From Trichobilharzia szidati (lineage: Eukaryota; Platyhelminthes; Trematoda; Strigeidida; Schistosomatidae), in the NCBI GenBank assembly GCA_944472155.2, contig OX235272.1:5316354-5380353 (forward strand): DNA of 64,000 nucleotides, given 5' to 3'. The position numbers and the translations under genes are program-made. Position 1 is the stretch's first letter. Every line of letters begins with the position of its first letter. The notes beneath the pieces are model-generated. The model was not told the origin of the DNA, made no database searches, and worked only from the letters and a program-made list of their open reading frames with translations. Below are positions 31,754 to 43,364 of the stretch, piece by piece.

Positions 31754-31839
31754 CGGTCTTCAACTATTCCCTGATTTTTAATAGTTCTATAACTGAAGTT
31801 ATTTCGTGACCAAACTTGTAATAGAAAGCCCAATTTATA

Positions 31840-32570
31840 CTACTCATTAATATGAGGCATTTGATACCACTCACTTCAATGAGTAGTGCTCGTCCACCAC
31901 ATCGAAGTGATCCACTTAGTCGTTTAGACAGATTCTGTTATATACATACATCTGTCGTATATGCGTTGACTACAAAATTTCTGAATAACATTAGAGTTTG
32001 GAAAAAAACACAACAACAAATGTCTGTTGGAAGAGATATACGCTCAGTTGAGTATGTTTCAGTCTTGTATAAAACTCACTCTATCTCTATGCATCATCAT
32101 TCGCCTCATTTATTCGTCTTCTGTTATGGTTAATGGTTTCAAGTCTTCATATTAGATTCACACACACACACACGTACATATAAATACATTCATATACTCA
32201 CATACATTTAATCGTCTGTCTGATTAAAAATTCTCTATGCTTTTTGGTATTCTGTTTTTTTTTTACAAATGACATGGGAAAATGTCAGTTTCTATTTTTT
32301 TTTCAAGTTTTTTTTGTTATTTTACTGTATAAGTCGAAAAATTGTATTTATCTAAACAGATATATATACATTTATGACGTAATCAACTGGTAACATCTAG
32401 TGTAACAGATAAAAAAATTTCGATTTATTCAGACAGTGCAGTGAAGCAAAAGTATGTTGGTTTCATTTTTAAGTACGCCTACCTCTATACTGAATACCTT
32501 CGGGAAAATATGAGCTGATTTGATTATTTCATGGATTCTACTAAACTGCCTACAACATCTCTCAACAATA
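31840..32570. other. No firm feature
   Basis: A plus frame of 93 codons (31852-32133) has no recognised family. A CA run lies at 32160-32173 and T-rich tracts follow. Confidence 0.35.
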
Positions 32571-32578
32571 CCAAAAAT

Positions 32579-32903
32579 GTTCAAGTATTGGTTTTGTTTG
32601 ATTGGTTGGAGGATTTCATTATGAGCTGACTGACATCAGTTAGAGAACCACTTGAAAACCTGGGAGGGCTGGACAGCTGTTTCCTCCTAGTCTTGGACTC
32701 TTCATCAGTACGCACCCACCGCCAGGGTTCGAACCCTGGTCCACGAGATCACATTGTAACCAGAAGGTCCTGAGTTCGAACCCCGTTGAGTGGGCGCCTA
32801 ATGTTGAAGAGTCCTAAACTAGGGCGAAACAGCTGTCCAGTACTCCCTGTTGGTTTTCCAGCGGTTCTCTAATTGATATCAGCTCATGATGAAATCCTCC
32901 AAC
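32579..32903. repeat. Family A inverted pair
   Basis: The minus arm (32579-32740) starts with TTCAAGTATTGGTTTTG and holds the ribozyme scaffold inverse. The plus arm begins inside the tRNA-like head near 32735 (B-box-like GAGTTCGAACCCC) and ends GATATCAGCTCATGATG AAATCCTCCAACC. Flanking bases CAATACCAAAAAT and CAATATCAAAAAT look like a TSD, although CAAT may belong to the element. Confidence 0.7.
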
Positions 32904-32949
32904 CAATATCAAAAATAGATGAATTACAAAGCTAAAGGTTTGAACATAC

Positions 32950-33060
32950 TTCTGCCAAAGTGTTACATGTTTGGCGGTGACTAACAGAGGAATTTATAAG
33001 ACAAGCATTGTCCTATTGTGTGACTCGTCAGTTGGACGTGTCTGCATCCCCAATTATTGA
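32950..33060 (-). repeat. Family E relic with degraded hammerhead
   Basis: On the minus strand CCAACTGACGAGTC, then ATAGGACAATG, keeps the core CTGACGA, but GAAA has become CAAT-like. AAATTCCTCTGTTAGTCACC follows, as in other E copies. Confidence 0.5.
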
Positions 33061-33064
33061 TGAC

Positions 33065-33235
33065 ATTCAGGTTTTGGTTTGTAGGGATTTTGTTTGATTG
33101 GTTACAGGATTTCATCATGAGCTGACATCTATTAGAGAACCATTGGAGAACGTGGGAGTACTGGACAGATGTTTCTTCAGCCTAGTTCGGGACTTCTCAT
33201 CAGTACACACCCATCGGGGTTCCCAGTGATCACCT
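33065..33235 (-). repeat. Family A 3' part, minus
   Basis: It begins with the inverse 3' end (GGTTTTGGTTTGTAGGGATT), then ATGAGCTGACATC, GAGTACTGGACAG and CATCAGTACACACCCA. The tRNA-like head is cut off. Confidence 0.65.
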
Positions 33236-33239
33236 ATCA

Positions 33240-34160
33240 TTTCAAACATCACTGCCAACTACACTGACACAGTAGCTTCATGTTAACCCCAAGGTATCAT
33301 CGAAGCTGAACTTCAACAACAAAAAATACCTTTAGTGTCAAATACGCGGATTATTTCTAACATAATTAGCCGAAGATTCTATAGAAAGAAAGGTGAACTT
33401 TGCAGGAATCTGGTCATCGTGCATGCAAAGCAGTTGTGCAATTTTTATTGCGTCATGTATTTTTCTATATCTCCTGCTTTATTAAGACAAAATTATTTTT
33501 CACCTGAAAGTCACTCATCTTAATCTTATTGTTACTGTAAAATATTTATTTCAAGGTTACGTAAATTGTTGCAGCAACAAACATGTCAGAGGAGAATAGG
33601 GGAAGAATACTAATAATTGTGTTCTTGAGTACCTTGTCAACTCCAGATATCGGGCGCTCCCACGTATGAATGCTTAATAGTACTACACAGAATTTCTCAA
33701 TATCGCACAAGAGGACTTCAAATACACCATTTCTATATAGAGAAATCGCTAGGCATTCCAGATCTGGAACTGGACCTCTGCATTCAAAAAGGATTACATG
33801 CAATTACCTACTTTATCATGATCAGAGTAAAATTCTTGCCAATAGTCGTTTGATATCCTGGTTTAGTAGAATGATTATTCTATGATTGTTACTATCGTCA
33901 TTATGATTGTTGACTAAGAAGATTACTTTTCTCGTAGAGGTTTAATGTAAACACTTTACCTTGCTTCCCTAGCTTTCATCCAATTTCTCTGATTACATTT
34001 AATAAATAACTTTTTCAAACTTATAGTGTAACTCCAAATCCCGTCCCTTTTCCTAATTTCCACTAAATTATTTTTTTTCAGATGATACCTCGCATTACGT
34101 AACATATTTTTGAGAACATAGTTGCCAGTATCCGATTAATTTTGTAAGTTCTTTGTTAAA
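33240..34160. other. Mostly unassigned sequence
   Basis: Nothing was recognised except the weak exon candidate on the minus strand at 33603-33779. Confidence 0.35.
33603..33779 (-). other. Candidate exon of an unknown gene
   Basis: The minus-strand frame reads CRGPVPDLECLAISLYRNGV and FEVLLCDIEKFCVVLLSIHT. It follows a possible TGCAG acceptor near 33781 and meets a possible GTACTC-type donor near 33630. The amino-acid composition is protein-like, but no family was recognised and no adjoining exon is visible. Confidence 0.2.
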
Positions 34161-34189
34161 TATATATATATATGGTTGCAGAGTACTTT

Positions 34190-34560
34190 TGATTGGACAC
34201 TAGTTAGTAACTAGCGTAATGTGTCTAGTCCTTTGTTTGATGCAGACTGAATTCTGTCAGTCAAGTTTGTAATGTGCCTCACCATTCTAGTTGGCCTGAC
34301 ATCACAATGCACTCTGAATTGTTTATATTAGATGGTTGAAGGTAATCGGCAGGAAGCCTTGGACCTATAGAAGGTCATCTGTGGGCCCAAATAGCTCAGT
34401 GGTAACGTCTCTGACTGATGCGAGTTCGAATCTCCCGGAAGAGGGCGTGAGTTCCTTCAAGGTTGCGGATACGCCTTGCTAACTGACTGGAGAGTGCCAA
34501 CCAGCACGAAACCTGGGTGTAAGGCTTCCTGGAGATTGCCTCTAAGCACCTAATATCAAC
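34190..34560. repeat. Family F inverted pair
   Basis: The minus arm 34190-34370 lacks its tRNA-like head. The plus arm 34380-34560 has ATAGCTCAGTGGTAACGTC and B-box-like GAGTTCGAATCTC, then CGGATACGCCTTGCTAAC and 'ccagcacgaaacctgg'. It has the same head-to-head arrangement as 990-1530. Confidence 0.65.
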
Positions 34561-34679
34561 GACTGTAAATTTGTGAAAAACGATCAATCGAAAAGAAAAC
34601 GTACTTCTCCATTTCTATCTTTCGTGAATAATTCATTATGGGAATTTTTCACTAAAACTTATTCTACCGAATATTTTGG

Positions 34680-35560
34680 TTGATAACAATTATCCAAACA
34701 AGTTCATCAGGAGATATAAATTAGTTAGGACACCAAGACCCACTCTCCGACCCGCCAACAACAAAGACGTGTACATCAAGCTACCCTATGTAGGGATCAT
34801 AGCAGCTTGAAAGCTAGACAAAGAGCGGACACTGTGGTCAAAAAGACATTTTATGCATCTAAGATCAAAATAATTGAGAATATGAAGCCAATATATCCAT
34901 CCAAGCCCTTAGAATACGTGAAAAATGATGTCATATCCCACTGTATTGACCAATTTGAATGAGCGTCTGGCCACACATACCTAGGGAGGACTCATCGATC
35001 TCTGCAAGTAAGGGCTGGCTTCAGAGCATATTCCTGAATGTCTCCAGAGACGAATAGAATCCCCAGAACCAATTATTGGTGAGAACAGGAGATCTAGCTC
35101 CTCTATTGCGAAACATATTACAAAGACAGGACATAAAATTGATGTTTACACGTCTTTTATACCTATCTACAAAACGTGTTTTGGGCGTATCCTAAAGTTT
35201 GTGGAATCCCTAGTGTAATTAGGAAGTTTAAACCACCTTTATGCGTTGAAAAACAATTCGTCATATACACTTATATCAATGATACACTAAACCTCCTTTG
35301 GTAAACTATTTTTTGATACCATAGCAGATGTACTATTACTTCCCATCTTTGGTTTATTGATCTGCATTGTTATTTTGACCTTCAATATATCCTTTTAACT
35401 TGACCTGTGTATATTTTTCCACTCCTTAATACTTCGCTGTTTTCATAAATATATATATGTATATTCCTATGACTAGTCCGTGTGTGATCAGATTGTTTGA
35501 AATGTGCTGCGTAAATACATTACATGATTCAGATAAATCACATCTTCTTATTGCTGTCTA
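34680..35560 (+). pseudogene. PLE-1 Penelope-like element, C-terminal half and 3' region
   Basis: It reads LVDNNYPNKFIRRYKLVRTP, NNKDVYIKLPYVG, then several stops within the GIY-YIG part (THT*GGLIDLCK equivalent), ENRRSSSSIAKHITKTGHKI, and a 3' region 35300-35560 colinear with 11283-11560. It lacks the 110-bp block present in the minus copy at 10978-11093, which shows that block is an insertion there. Confidence 0.72.
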
Positions 35561-35809
35561 ACTGAGGTCATAAAGGGAACTAATTATTTGATATTTTTTA
35601 TTGATTAATGAATTCGACCTACGTCAATGGTTTATTTGAGTTCGAGGCCTCTGTCGCTTAAGATTTCCACATCATGCAAATTAAATTGATGTCCATAGAC
35701 ATCTATATGGACCAGAACAGACTGGATTCTGGAGAAACAAGTGATGTATTGATAAGATCGCCACATTACGGATCATCATTGAACAAAGCTTGGAATGACA
35801 GTCACCTCT

Positions 35810-36210
35810 CTATCTCAACTTCATCGACTTTGAAAAGGCCTTCGACAGCGTCGATCGAGAGGTGCTTTGGCAACTACTTCGCTACTACCAAGGGGTGCCA
35901 CCGACAATTATACATCTCATCCAACAGCTGTACGACAATGCTGCATGTCAAGTAATCCACAATGGGAAACTCACGGAATCCTTCGAAGTGAGGACAGGAG
36001 TAAGACAGAGCTGCCTATTATCACCAATGCTTTTCTTGATTGCAGTAGACTGGGTAATGCGACAAACAGCGGCGGACAGCGAGGAAACAGGCGTAAAATG
36101 AACTCACACAAAAACTTGGAGGATCTGGACTTCGCCGATGATATATGTCTGATTTCCTACAAACTGGAAGATATACAATCGAAAAGCAACAAGTTGGCAT
36201 AAGAAGCATC
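35810..36210 (+). pseudogene. RTE reverse transcriptase fragment
   Basis: The palm domain is unusually well kept: NFIDFEKAFDSVDREVLWQL, LLRYYQGVPPTIIHLIQQLY, FEVRTGVRQSCLLSPMLFLI and AVDWVMRQT. A frameshift near 36095 is followed by KNLEDLDFADDICLISYKLE. This covers RT motifs A (FIDFEKAFDS), B (GVRQSCLLSP) and C (FADD). The copy stops at about 36210, so both ends are missing. Confidence 0.85.
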
Positions 36211-36354
36211 AAAAGGCTTGTCACTGCTAGCTTGCTGCCCAACATGGTGATTTTTGTTGCTCATTCAACCAGCTTTCTCTTTTGTGTGTTCGTTTGTCTT
36301 TAACAACAATTCCAGAACGTTAAAAGAAGTTAGCATTTAGTATGTTGTTTAGAG

Positions 36355-36575
36355 AGTCGGTGGCATAGTGTAAGCACGCTCTCCGACAATGCCCATGGTC
36401 CGGGATTCGATCCTCGGCCAACTCACTCCTTTACCTCGCTAAGCCAGTAATAAATCTGGTAAAGAAGAAAGTTTGGGCATGAGGCTAGCAATCCCATCCT
36501 GTAAAAATAATCACCACTGCTACATAAACTTCAATCCTTCTAGCTTGAAGCCCTATGTTCCACTGGGAACATGAA
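36355..36575 (+). repeat. Family C SINE
   Basis: Head GTCGGTGGCATAGTG, B-box-like GGGATTCGATCCTC, body CACTCCTTTACCTCGCTAAG and GGGCATGAGGCTAGCAATCC, tail TTGAAGCCCTATGTTCCAC followed by TGGGAAC. Confidence 0.8.
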
Positions 36576-36585
36576 GTTATGGAAC

Positions 36586-38380
36586 AATTTTGCTTAGAGG
36601 AGGCAGGAAGAATGAAAGCTCTACAAGTGAACCATGCACCACACAACACGTAACATTATTCCAATGGGAAATTTTTTTAGCTCAGTAAATCAGAGTAGAC
36701 CACCACTAAGGTAATGTCAAGTTGAACTAGTTCCACTAAATTGAAATATTCAACATATTCATGGTTTTGGAGTCTGATTTCTTATACTAGTTTTATAAGT
36801 GATAATTTGTTTTTTTTGTCATTTTCTTCTTCAAAATACGCGCAACTTTTCAGCGTTCAATTATCAATAATAGAAAAGTATGTTTTGTTTTAATATCTAA
36901 ATGGAACAGGCAATTTATGAATAAATTTTCACTTGCTGTCTTCAATTATTTTTTGGCATAATTTTAAATGAAATTAACCATTCTCAAGGAAATGATGACT
37001 CTTTGCTGACTCTTTCTTTCCTTCTTCCTCCCTTAATTCTTCTTGAATTAGCTTTCTTTATCTCTCCCTCTCTCACTGTCTCATATTGAGTTGTATTCAT
37101 TTTGTATTTTCTATCATCTATCTACCTATCTACGCATCTTTTTTATCTATTTATCTATCTACATATCTGCATATCTACAGCAATAATTGAATATTCCGCT
37201 GCGTGTTGACAATTGAACATTCAATGAACATATGTATATATTTTTGTTTAAATCGTTGTTAATGTTGTTGCTGTTGCTGCTGTTTGTTAGAAATTATTAC
37301 AAGATATTATTGTGTAGATACATGATTTATGAGAATTGTAAATTATGAGATGAGTTGCATTTTTGTTACATTAATTTTTGTTTTTTTATTTCATTAGAAA
37401 TGAGTAAATTATTCATTGGATATATATGAGTGTTAAAATATTGGTTTTAATTTGATGATTGCGAAATCTAACTAGTAGTTAGGTGAGATGAGTTTTTTGA
37501 GGCATTTGAGTAGTCAGAAGTGAGTTATTGATGCTCATTAACTAGCCAGTCATAGATGGACTAGAGCTTCGATGTGACTTATTGACTTAAGCACTCGAGG
37601 TGTATGCACTCCACTGGGCGACGCAATAGTAATGTAGCGGTAGGTAATTCCCCGAAATTATTGGCCGCAGCATTCATCAATGAACATTGGATGCTGACGC
37701 TCACTGTTTAAGTCAACTTGTTTAGCTGAAGGCTTCTGGTCAAGCATCCATGTCATTTGGTACTCCATCGTGTCACGTCCGTTCGTGCACGATCTCCAGC
37801 TAGTTAGGCAATCATGTCACACTCCGATTTGGTCCCGAAATATAACTCTTACATAACATTTAGTATGCTCAGCCAATCCACTTTATTTACGCTTACGTCT
37901 CACATAATTAAATTGTGAGGAGAGACACAGTTTGGTCTACAAAATTTGACAGAAAGAGTAATCGTTTCTTGTTTTGTTTTGGGAAATAAGCACATTTAGA
38001 AAATATAAATTTTCTTCTTGTACATGTAACTAAAAGGGTTAGCAGTCTGTGACCTTGAAAAACAAAATATTGTACATTGAATGGTTGTCATGGTAACTTA
38101 GTATGATGACTTTCCCCAGGATTATTTAATAGTTTGAATTCTTGTTTGTTTGTTTATTTTTGTAATTGTTGTTGTTGGTTTTCCACAATAACCATCTTAG
38201 TGATATGCATCAACTTCAATTCTGTCAGTCATTTGTATATTTGAGGGAAGGCTCATGAACAAAAGGAATAAAAGAGCTGTATGAAACCTCTATTTACTTT
38301 ATGGATTCTTTTTATTAAGCTTACAAATAAATAAAAATCAGTGGTCGCACTACTTCGTGAATTGGCAGACGTTGGGATTC
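36586..38380. other. Feature-poor AT-rich tract
   Basis: It contains an ATCT-type microsatellite (about 37115-37175), T-rich runs and a less AT-rich block at 37490-37870 that matches nothing else in the window. No coding frame of note. Confidence 0.4.
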
Positions 38381-38384
38381 ATGT

Positions 38385-38575
38385 ACCACCTGGATCAGAT
38401 CCCAGTGGTTTAATCGTCTGCGAGCTCGCCTTGTAACCAGGAGATCCTGGGTTCGAACCCTGGCAGTAGGTGCACACTGATGAAGATATTCAAACTAGGA
38501 CGAAACAGCTGTCCAGTACTTTATAGTTGGTTTTCAATGGTCCTCTAACCGATATCAGTTCATGATGAAATCCTG
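38385..38575 (+). repeat. Family A repeat, single
   Basis: Head TGGTTTAATCGTCTGCGAGC, B-box-like GGGTTCGAACCC, CACTGATGAAGA, CTAGGACGAAACAGCTGTCC and AGTACT, then GATATCAGTTCATGATGAAA. Core A replaces C3 in the ribozyme scaffold. Confidence 0.75.
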
Positions 38576-38744
38576 ACAGACATTATTAATTTAATGGATG
38601 GTGTCTGAAGGTGAAATGAACAGCTGAATCGTGGACTGGATTCGAGCTAGCGGCCTTCAGATCACTAATTAGGTGCACTACCATCAGTTCACTGCAATCA
38701 CTCCAGGTAATGTTCAGGCATCATGTAAGCGAATGACACCTTGT

Positions 38745-39025
38745 TTGATATTATTATTCTCTTGGATTCCGAGTAAAACATATGGCTTTAGCAGTATATC
38801 TCCATTTCACCTTGTTCTGTTGAATCCTCCTTAGCTGGCTCGACTATCAACCATTAGCTTTAGTCTTCTCCACACACTATCTCATCCATGTCACCCTCGG
38901 ACATCCAAGTCTTTTTTCCATTGGGGTTCTACCCGACTACCAGTTGCGTGATGTCACTCAACCGTCTTCTCAGTGTGTGTTTCATCCATCTCCAGCCTTT
39001 TCTGCATATTTTTTGAGTGATAGGA
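38745..39025 (-). pseudogene. RTE C-terminal fragment
   Basis: The inverse of the RTE 3' end, from 'tattattctcttggattcc' onward, then the region of WRRS and the P-rich GKRR motif, and up to the CGCAGAAAAGGCTGGAG-type segment. Heavily mutated. Confidence 0.55.
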
Positions 39026-39104
39026 GATGGGAAGTGCAGGCCGTTAATTAATGCTGACACTATCTAGGATTGTTTTAGCTTTATAGATTGTTATTAATGT
39101 AATG

Positions 39105-39340
39105 GGTGTTAGTAGTGCTTTGGTGATATAATGCTCTCTCACCACACAACTGGTCCGGGTTCTGTCCGCGACTAACGAATCCCTATTCCTTGTCCAGCTT
39201 TCAAGGCGATAATAAGCCCTTGGAAAAAGGTTAGCCATGAGATCAGCAACCTCATTCCGTAAGACAACATCAGCACTATTGAAAATTCGATACTTGAAGT
39301 CTTATGTTGCCGTTGGGATACAAAGGGATGAAGTAACGAA
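39105..39340 (+). repeat. Degenerate family C SINE
   Basis: 'ctttggtgatataatgctctctcaccacacaactggtccgggttctgtcc' is a decayed tRNA-like head. AGCCATGAGATCAGCAACC and ACTTGAAGTCTTATGTTGCC correspond to the family C body and tail. Confidence 0.5.
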
Positions 39341-39549
39341 AAGAAAGCCCCAAACAATCCTGGGAATTTAGAAACACATAGATGCAACAGACGCGCTATG
39401 TTAACTACAACCTACCAAGGGGTATGCCATGTTTTTGTTACCTTATTTTCATTAAAACTTCCTAAATTTCTGTTTCGTGTAAACATGTAATTCATTCTTG
39501 TTTCATAGCCATAGTTTTATCAATCTCATAATTTTTACAGTCATGTAAT

Positions 39550-40044
39550 NNNNNNNNNNNNNNNNNNNNNNNNNNNNNNNNNNNNNNNNNNNNNNNNNNN
39601 NNNNNNNNNNNNNNNNNNNNNNNNNNNNNNNNNNNNNNNNNNNNNNNNNNNNNNNNNNNNNNNNNNNNNNNNNNNNNNNNNNNNNNNNNNNNNNNNNNNN
39701 NNNNNNNNNNNNNNNNNNNNNNNNNNNNNNNNNNNNNNNNNNNNNNNNNNNNNNNNNNNNNNNNNNNNNNNNNNNNNNNNNNNNNNNNNNNNNNNNNNNN
39801 NNNNNNNNNNNNNNNNNNNNNNNNNNNNNNNNNNNNNNNNNNNNNNNNNNNNNNNNNNNNNNNNNNNNNNNNNNNNNNNNNNNNNNNNNNNNNNNNNNNN
39901 NNNNNNNNNNNNNNNNNNNNNNNNNNNNNNNNNNNNNNNNNNNNNNNNNNNNNNNNNNNNNNNNNNNNNNNNNNNNNNNNNNNNNNNNNNNNNNNNNNNN
40001 NNNNNNNNNNNNNNNNNNNNNNNNNNNNNNNNNNNNNNNNNNNN
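39550..40044. other. Assembly gap (495 N)
   Basis: Run of N; content unknown. Confidence 1.
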
Positions 40045-40104
40045 ATTGAGAATTGGTGACTCTAAATATTAACTTATATGAATATCAGTTATAATCCCAA
40101 CCCA

Positions 40105-40530
40105 GCTTGAAAGGCACTCTGTTTTGGTTACAGGATTTCATCATGAGCTGATATCGGTTGGAGAACCATTGGAAAACCTGCAGGGAGTACTAGACAGCTA
40201 GCCGTTTCGTCCTAGTGCTTGGGAATTATAAGCGCACCACCACCAGGGGTTCGAACGCAGGACATTCTGGTTACAAGGTGAGCTTATAGACCATTAAGCC
40301 ACTCGGACTCTATCCAGTGGCCAGCCCATGAATTCTAAATTCTGCCGATTCACGACATAGCGCGACTGCTAGCCAATGTTGTCGGTGGCGATTATTTGTC
40401 TTCGCAGCCGATGTGCTGCACCCTAATGGTCACGACTTCCCACTAGAACCTGAGGTACTCCCAGGTTTTCCAATGGTTCTCTCTCCAAATGATGTCAGAT
40501 CATGCTGAAATCCTGTAACCAATCAATCAG
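40105..40530. repeat. Family A inverted pair, plus arm truncated
   Basis: The minus arm 40105-40445 includes the 3' end, ribozyme scaffold, tRNA-like head and the 5' region down to 'gtcggtggcgattatttgtcttcgc'. The plus arm is only the 3' end (40445-40530: CCCAGGTTTTCCAATGG, CATGCTGAAATCCTGTAACC). Confidence 0.65.
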
Positions 40531-40799
40531 ATCCATACAAAGCAATAATTGAGCATTCTGTTTTGCTCTTCTGTATTTCGTGGGTTTATTTCACGTACAA
40601 AACAAAACAGTCAGGTGTCGATATAGACTGTGGGACTTAATGTCACCAGAAGACCACTAGATCTCTATTTAAAATAGTGACTTTATATATCCACCATCTC
40701 TAACCTATATTAGATAAAGACTACATCACTACACCTATGGAGTGACTAGTTATTCATTTAAACCGCGTTCCAAGGGAAGATAGGTCTTTAGTGGCACAT

Positions 40800-40990
40800 C
40801 ACCATTACACACCATGTTCGGTGCTATAACTTTCAGCTAGCTGACTGGCTGGCTGGCTCTACGACTACCCTCCACATAGTCTTCTCCATATCACTCTCAG
40901 GACCACACCAAACTCGTTGCTTCCCATTTGGGTTCCACTCAAAGGCCTGCATAGTGTACGGCATCGCTCGAAAGTTTCCTCAGAGTATTT
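40800..40990 (-). pseudogene. RTE C-terminal fragment, decayed
   Basis: The inverse of the RTE segment around LEWNPxGKR (plus bases 'ttgcttcccatttgggttccactc') and the WRRS region. Too short for more. Confidence 0.45.
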
Positions 40991-41469
40991 TCAATCATAC
41001 AGATATTTATTGTGTGGAAGAATGAAGATTTCCTACTTGACTTTCATGCAAACACTGAAGCATACATTCTCTAGGATTTGGAAAAGATACCTCACAGTAA
41101 CTCAGATACATTCATACTTCACCTTCATCGTTATCGCAGTAGAAGATTTATTATAGAATTCTAATGCATTTAAAATGGTTCGTCTTTATTCCCTTTTTTT
41201 CTAGTGAGCAAATATGTGTGTGTATGGTAACTTGAACCATAATGCAATAATGCTACTTTGTTTTGTCCTTAACAGTGTGATTTTCCTGCCTTCTATCTGT
41301 ATATGACACAAAAAATGAATTCAAATCAATATGAAGACATAAACAAATGACATCTGTTCATTAGATATCATTTTACACTCAGATTATTTCAAAAACATCA
41401 ATTTTTTAAAATCTGTGGAGGCGTAACGATCAATTTAATAAATATTTACAGGATAGAGGTGAGAATAAT

Positions 41470-41722
41470 AACTTCAGTTCTTTCACTCCGTTGCTTTCCG
41501 AGTTTCCACTCGGAAATTGTATGCTTTGAAGTCTCAGTAGCACAAGTGTTTTTTTACAGTATGGGGTGCATAGTCTCACATCCTACCTTTCCCCTTTTCA
41601 TGCTTAATAATGATGGCTAGACGAGATTAAAAAGTTTAGGAGTCCGCCGACCTTGCAGGAGTTGGAACCCCGACCACATGTGTAGCTGGTGAGAATTCTT
41701 CTATCTTTGAACTACAGGTGCA
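41470..41722 (-). repeat. Degenerate family C SINE
   Basis: TTTCCACTCGGAAAT, 'atgctttgaagtctcagtagcac', 'ggggtgcatagtctcacatcc' and 'gaaccccgaccacatgtg' keep the order of tail, body and head on the minus strand. Confidence 0.55.
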
Positions 41723-41814
41723 CTATTGATCCCGTCATCAATAATTTTACTGGTCACATCTCGGTAAAATCCTACCAGAAGGTAACTTATTCAAATTTCA
41801 ATACAAGTTGAAAA

Positions 41815-42505
41815 AGAAACACCAGGTGAAAACCAACTTACTGACAGAAGAAGCAACGAAGACGGTAAATTCAAGTAAACATGAACAGGATGGAGGTGAG
41901 GAAGATAACTAACCAATAACAGCAAGTACCAATTACTATCACCTGGAGAAATTTGAAAGATATAGCTTCCTTCACGGATGACGATCGGAAAGGTAAGACA
42001 GAACTTCATTACCTTGAAAACAGTTTGATAATCTTCTGCACTCAGCTTAGAGCACAAAAGTCGGATTTTCAACATCAATGTTAAGTCAGTGCTTCTACAT
42101 GTTTCAGAGACATGTTGTGTACGTCACTGAAAGCATTTCCTAAAAGCTACCCCAGACTTTAATCACTAGCTACCTTCGCTATATATTGAAGACCAGGTGG
42201 TCAGTAAGGATTAGCAATATGGAACTCTAGAAATGAACCAAACAGGAAGGAACCTATTGTTCAACAAATATTCTGAATGAAATGAAGGTGGTTTGGACAT
42301 ATAAGCTGAATGATATTATGGACCAGGCAAGTTGTCGAGTGGAACCCGAAGGAGAAACAACAAGTTGGGCATTGGTCTTAAGGTGACATGAAGTATATCT
42401 TTTGAGGAAGTAATGAGAGTTCACGGGCAATCGTGCAGTCAGCTAAAGTGAACCGTAGAGGCTAGGATGAAAATGAAGATGTGCTGCTAAGGCCCCCCGC
42501 AATGT
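41815..42505 (+). pseudogene. Degenerate RTE fragment
   Basis: Order conserved, frames lost: 'gaagaagcaacgaagac', 'atggaggtgaggaagat', 'gaaagatatagcttccttcac', 'gtcggattttcaacatcaatg', 'tggaacccgaaggagaaac', 'gaaaatgaagatgtgctgct'. It corresponds to the post-palm part through the 3' end and is older than the TSD-bearing copies. Confidence 0.6.
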
Positions 42506-42919
42506 AGCATTCCGAACCCAATGGCATACTAATTAATAATGCTAAAGAAGTATTGAAAACAAAGGAGCCTTGGATGGCTATTTCATCCTTGTGATCCAAC
42601 TTGAAACTCATCAGATCCTTAGAAACCAAGACTTGATTACTCAACAAATTTCTGGTCTTAGGACAAGACATATAAGTGAACAATATTCGAGCCTTTTCAA
42701 TTAGATCTTCTTCAGGCTTTACTCTGATTTACATAGATTTATATATAAAAGAGAATTTAACCAGTGACGGTGAGTTTGTGGGTAAAATAATAGTAATAAT
42801 AATAAACGTCATTAATAACGATGATTATAGTGATAACAAAATAGTGATAATGAGGTTTATGCAGGTGGCGATAAGAATAATGAAGGTAGTATATGTAGAC
42901 AATTCGACAAATAATTAAT

Positions 42920-43332
42920 CTCTATAGTTTGGTTTATAAGGGTTAGTTATGTTTTTACGAGTTGGTCACGAGAGTTGATATCAGTTAGAGAACCTTGTAA
43001 CCGGAAAGTCCTGGGTTCGAATCACAGTGGGTGCGTACTGCCTATGGTTCCCAAAAAACTAGGATGAAACAACTGTCCAGTACTCCCTGGTTTTCAATGG
43101 TTCTCTAACTGATATCAATCTATTTTTCTATTTCTTTTATCTATTTTTTATATTTTTGATTACAGCTTGATTCCACACCGTATTTTTTGGTACAGGTATG
43201 GAATTTTCAGTCCAAATTTTGCAGGCCCACCAGGTGATGTCAGGTGTGCGTCGGCAGGGGATCGAACCCCGAACCATGTGCATGGTCGGCGAAATTCCTA
43301 ACCACTGTGCCACCGTGATCAACTCGTAAAAA
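42920..43332. repeat. Family A inverted pair with nested SINE B, 10-bp TSD
   Basis: The short minus arm 42920-42990 carries only the inverse 3' end. The plus arm starts within the tRNA-like head (TTGTAACCGGAAAGTCC, B-box-like GGGTTCGAATCAC), has GTACTG CCTATGG...ATGAAAC AACTGTCCAGTAC and is split at about 43120 by family B. AATAATTAAT at 42910-42919 and 43333-43342 flanks the whole unit. Confidence 0.8.
43128..43316 (-). repeat. Family B SINE nested in family A
   Basis: Minus-strand head with B-box-like GGGTTCGATCCCC, body ending AAATTCCATACCTGTACC and ACGGTGTGGAATCAAGC. It lies inside the 3' region of a family A arm, so it is younger than that copy. Confidence 0.8.
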
Positions 43333-43364
43333 AATAATTAATTACGTCAAATTTCCAAGTATTG

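Larger units (their letters stand above)
30600..31830 (+). repeat. Family A repeat split by a nested SINE C and RTE
   Basis: The family A head and middle are at 30600-30750 (TAGCTGAGTGGTCAACAAGC, 'tcaaactagaatgacgcgg') and the 3' end is at 31762-31830. Between them sits family C, duplicated at its ends by CGGTCTTC (30743-30750, 31754-31761), which itself contains an RTE. Confidence 0.7.

Noticed and set aside
31886..31943. Possible 20-codon minus-strand exon (ACAG acceptor, GTGAGT donor)
   Set aside because: Too short, no family, and such AG/GT pairs are expected by chance in AT-rich DNA.
35810..36210. Functional reverse transcriptase
   Set aside because: The palm motifs are well preserved but there is a frameshift before the FADD motif, and both ends of the element are missing.
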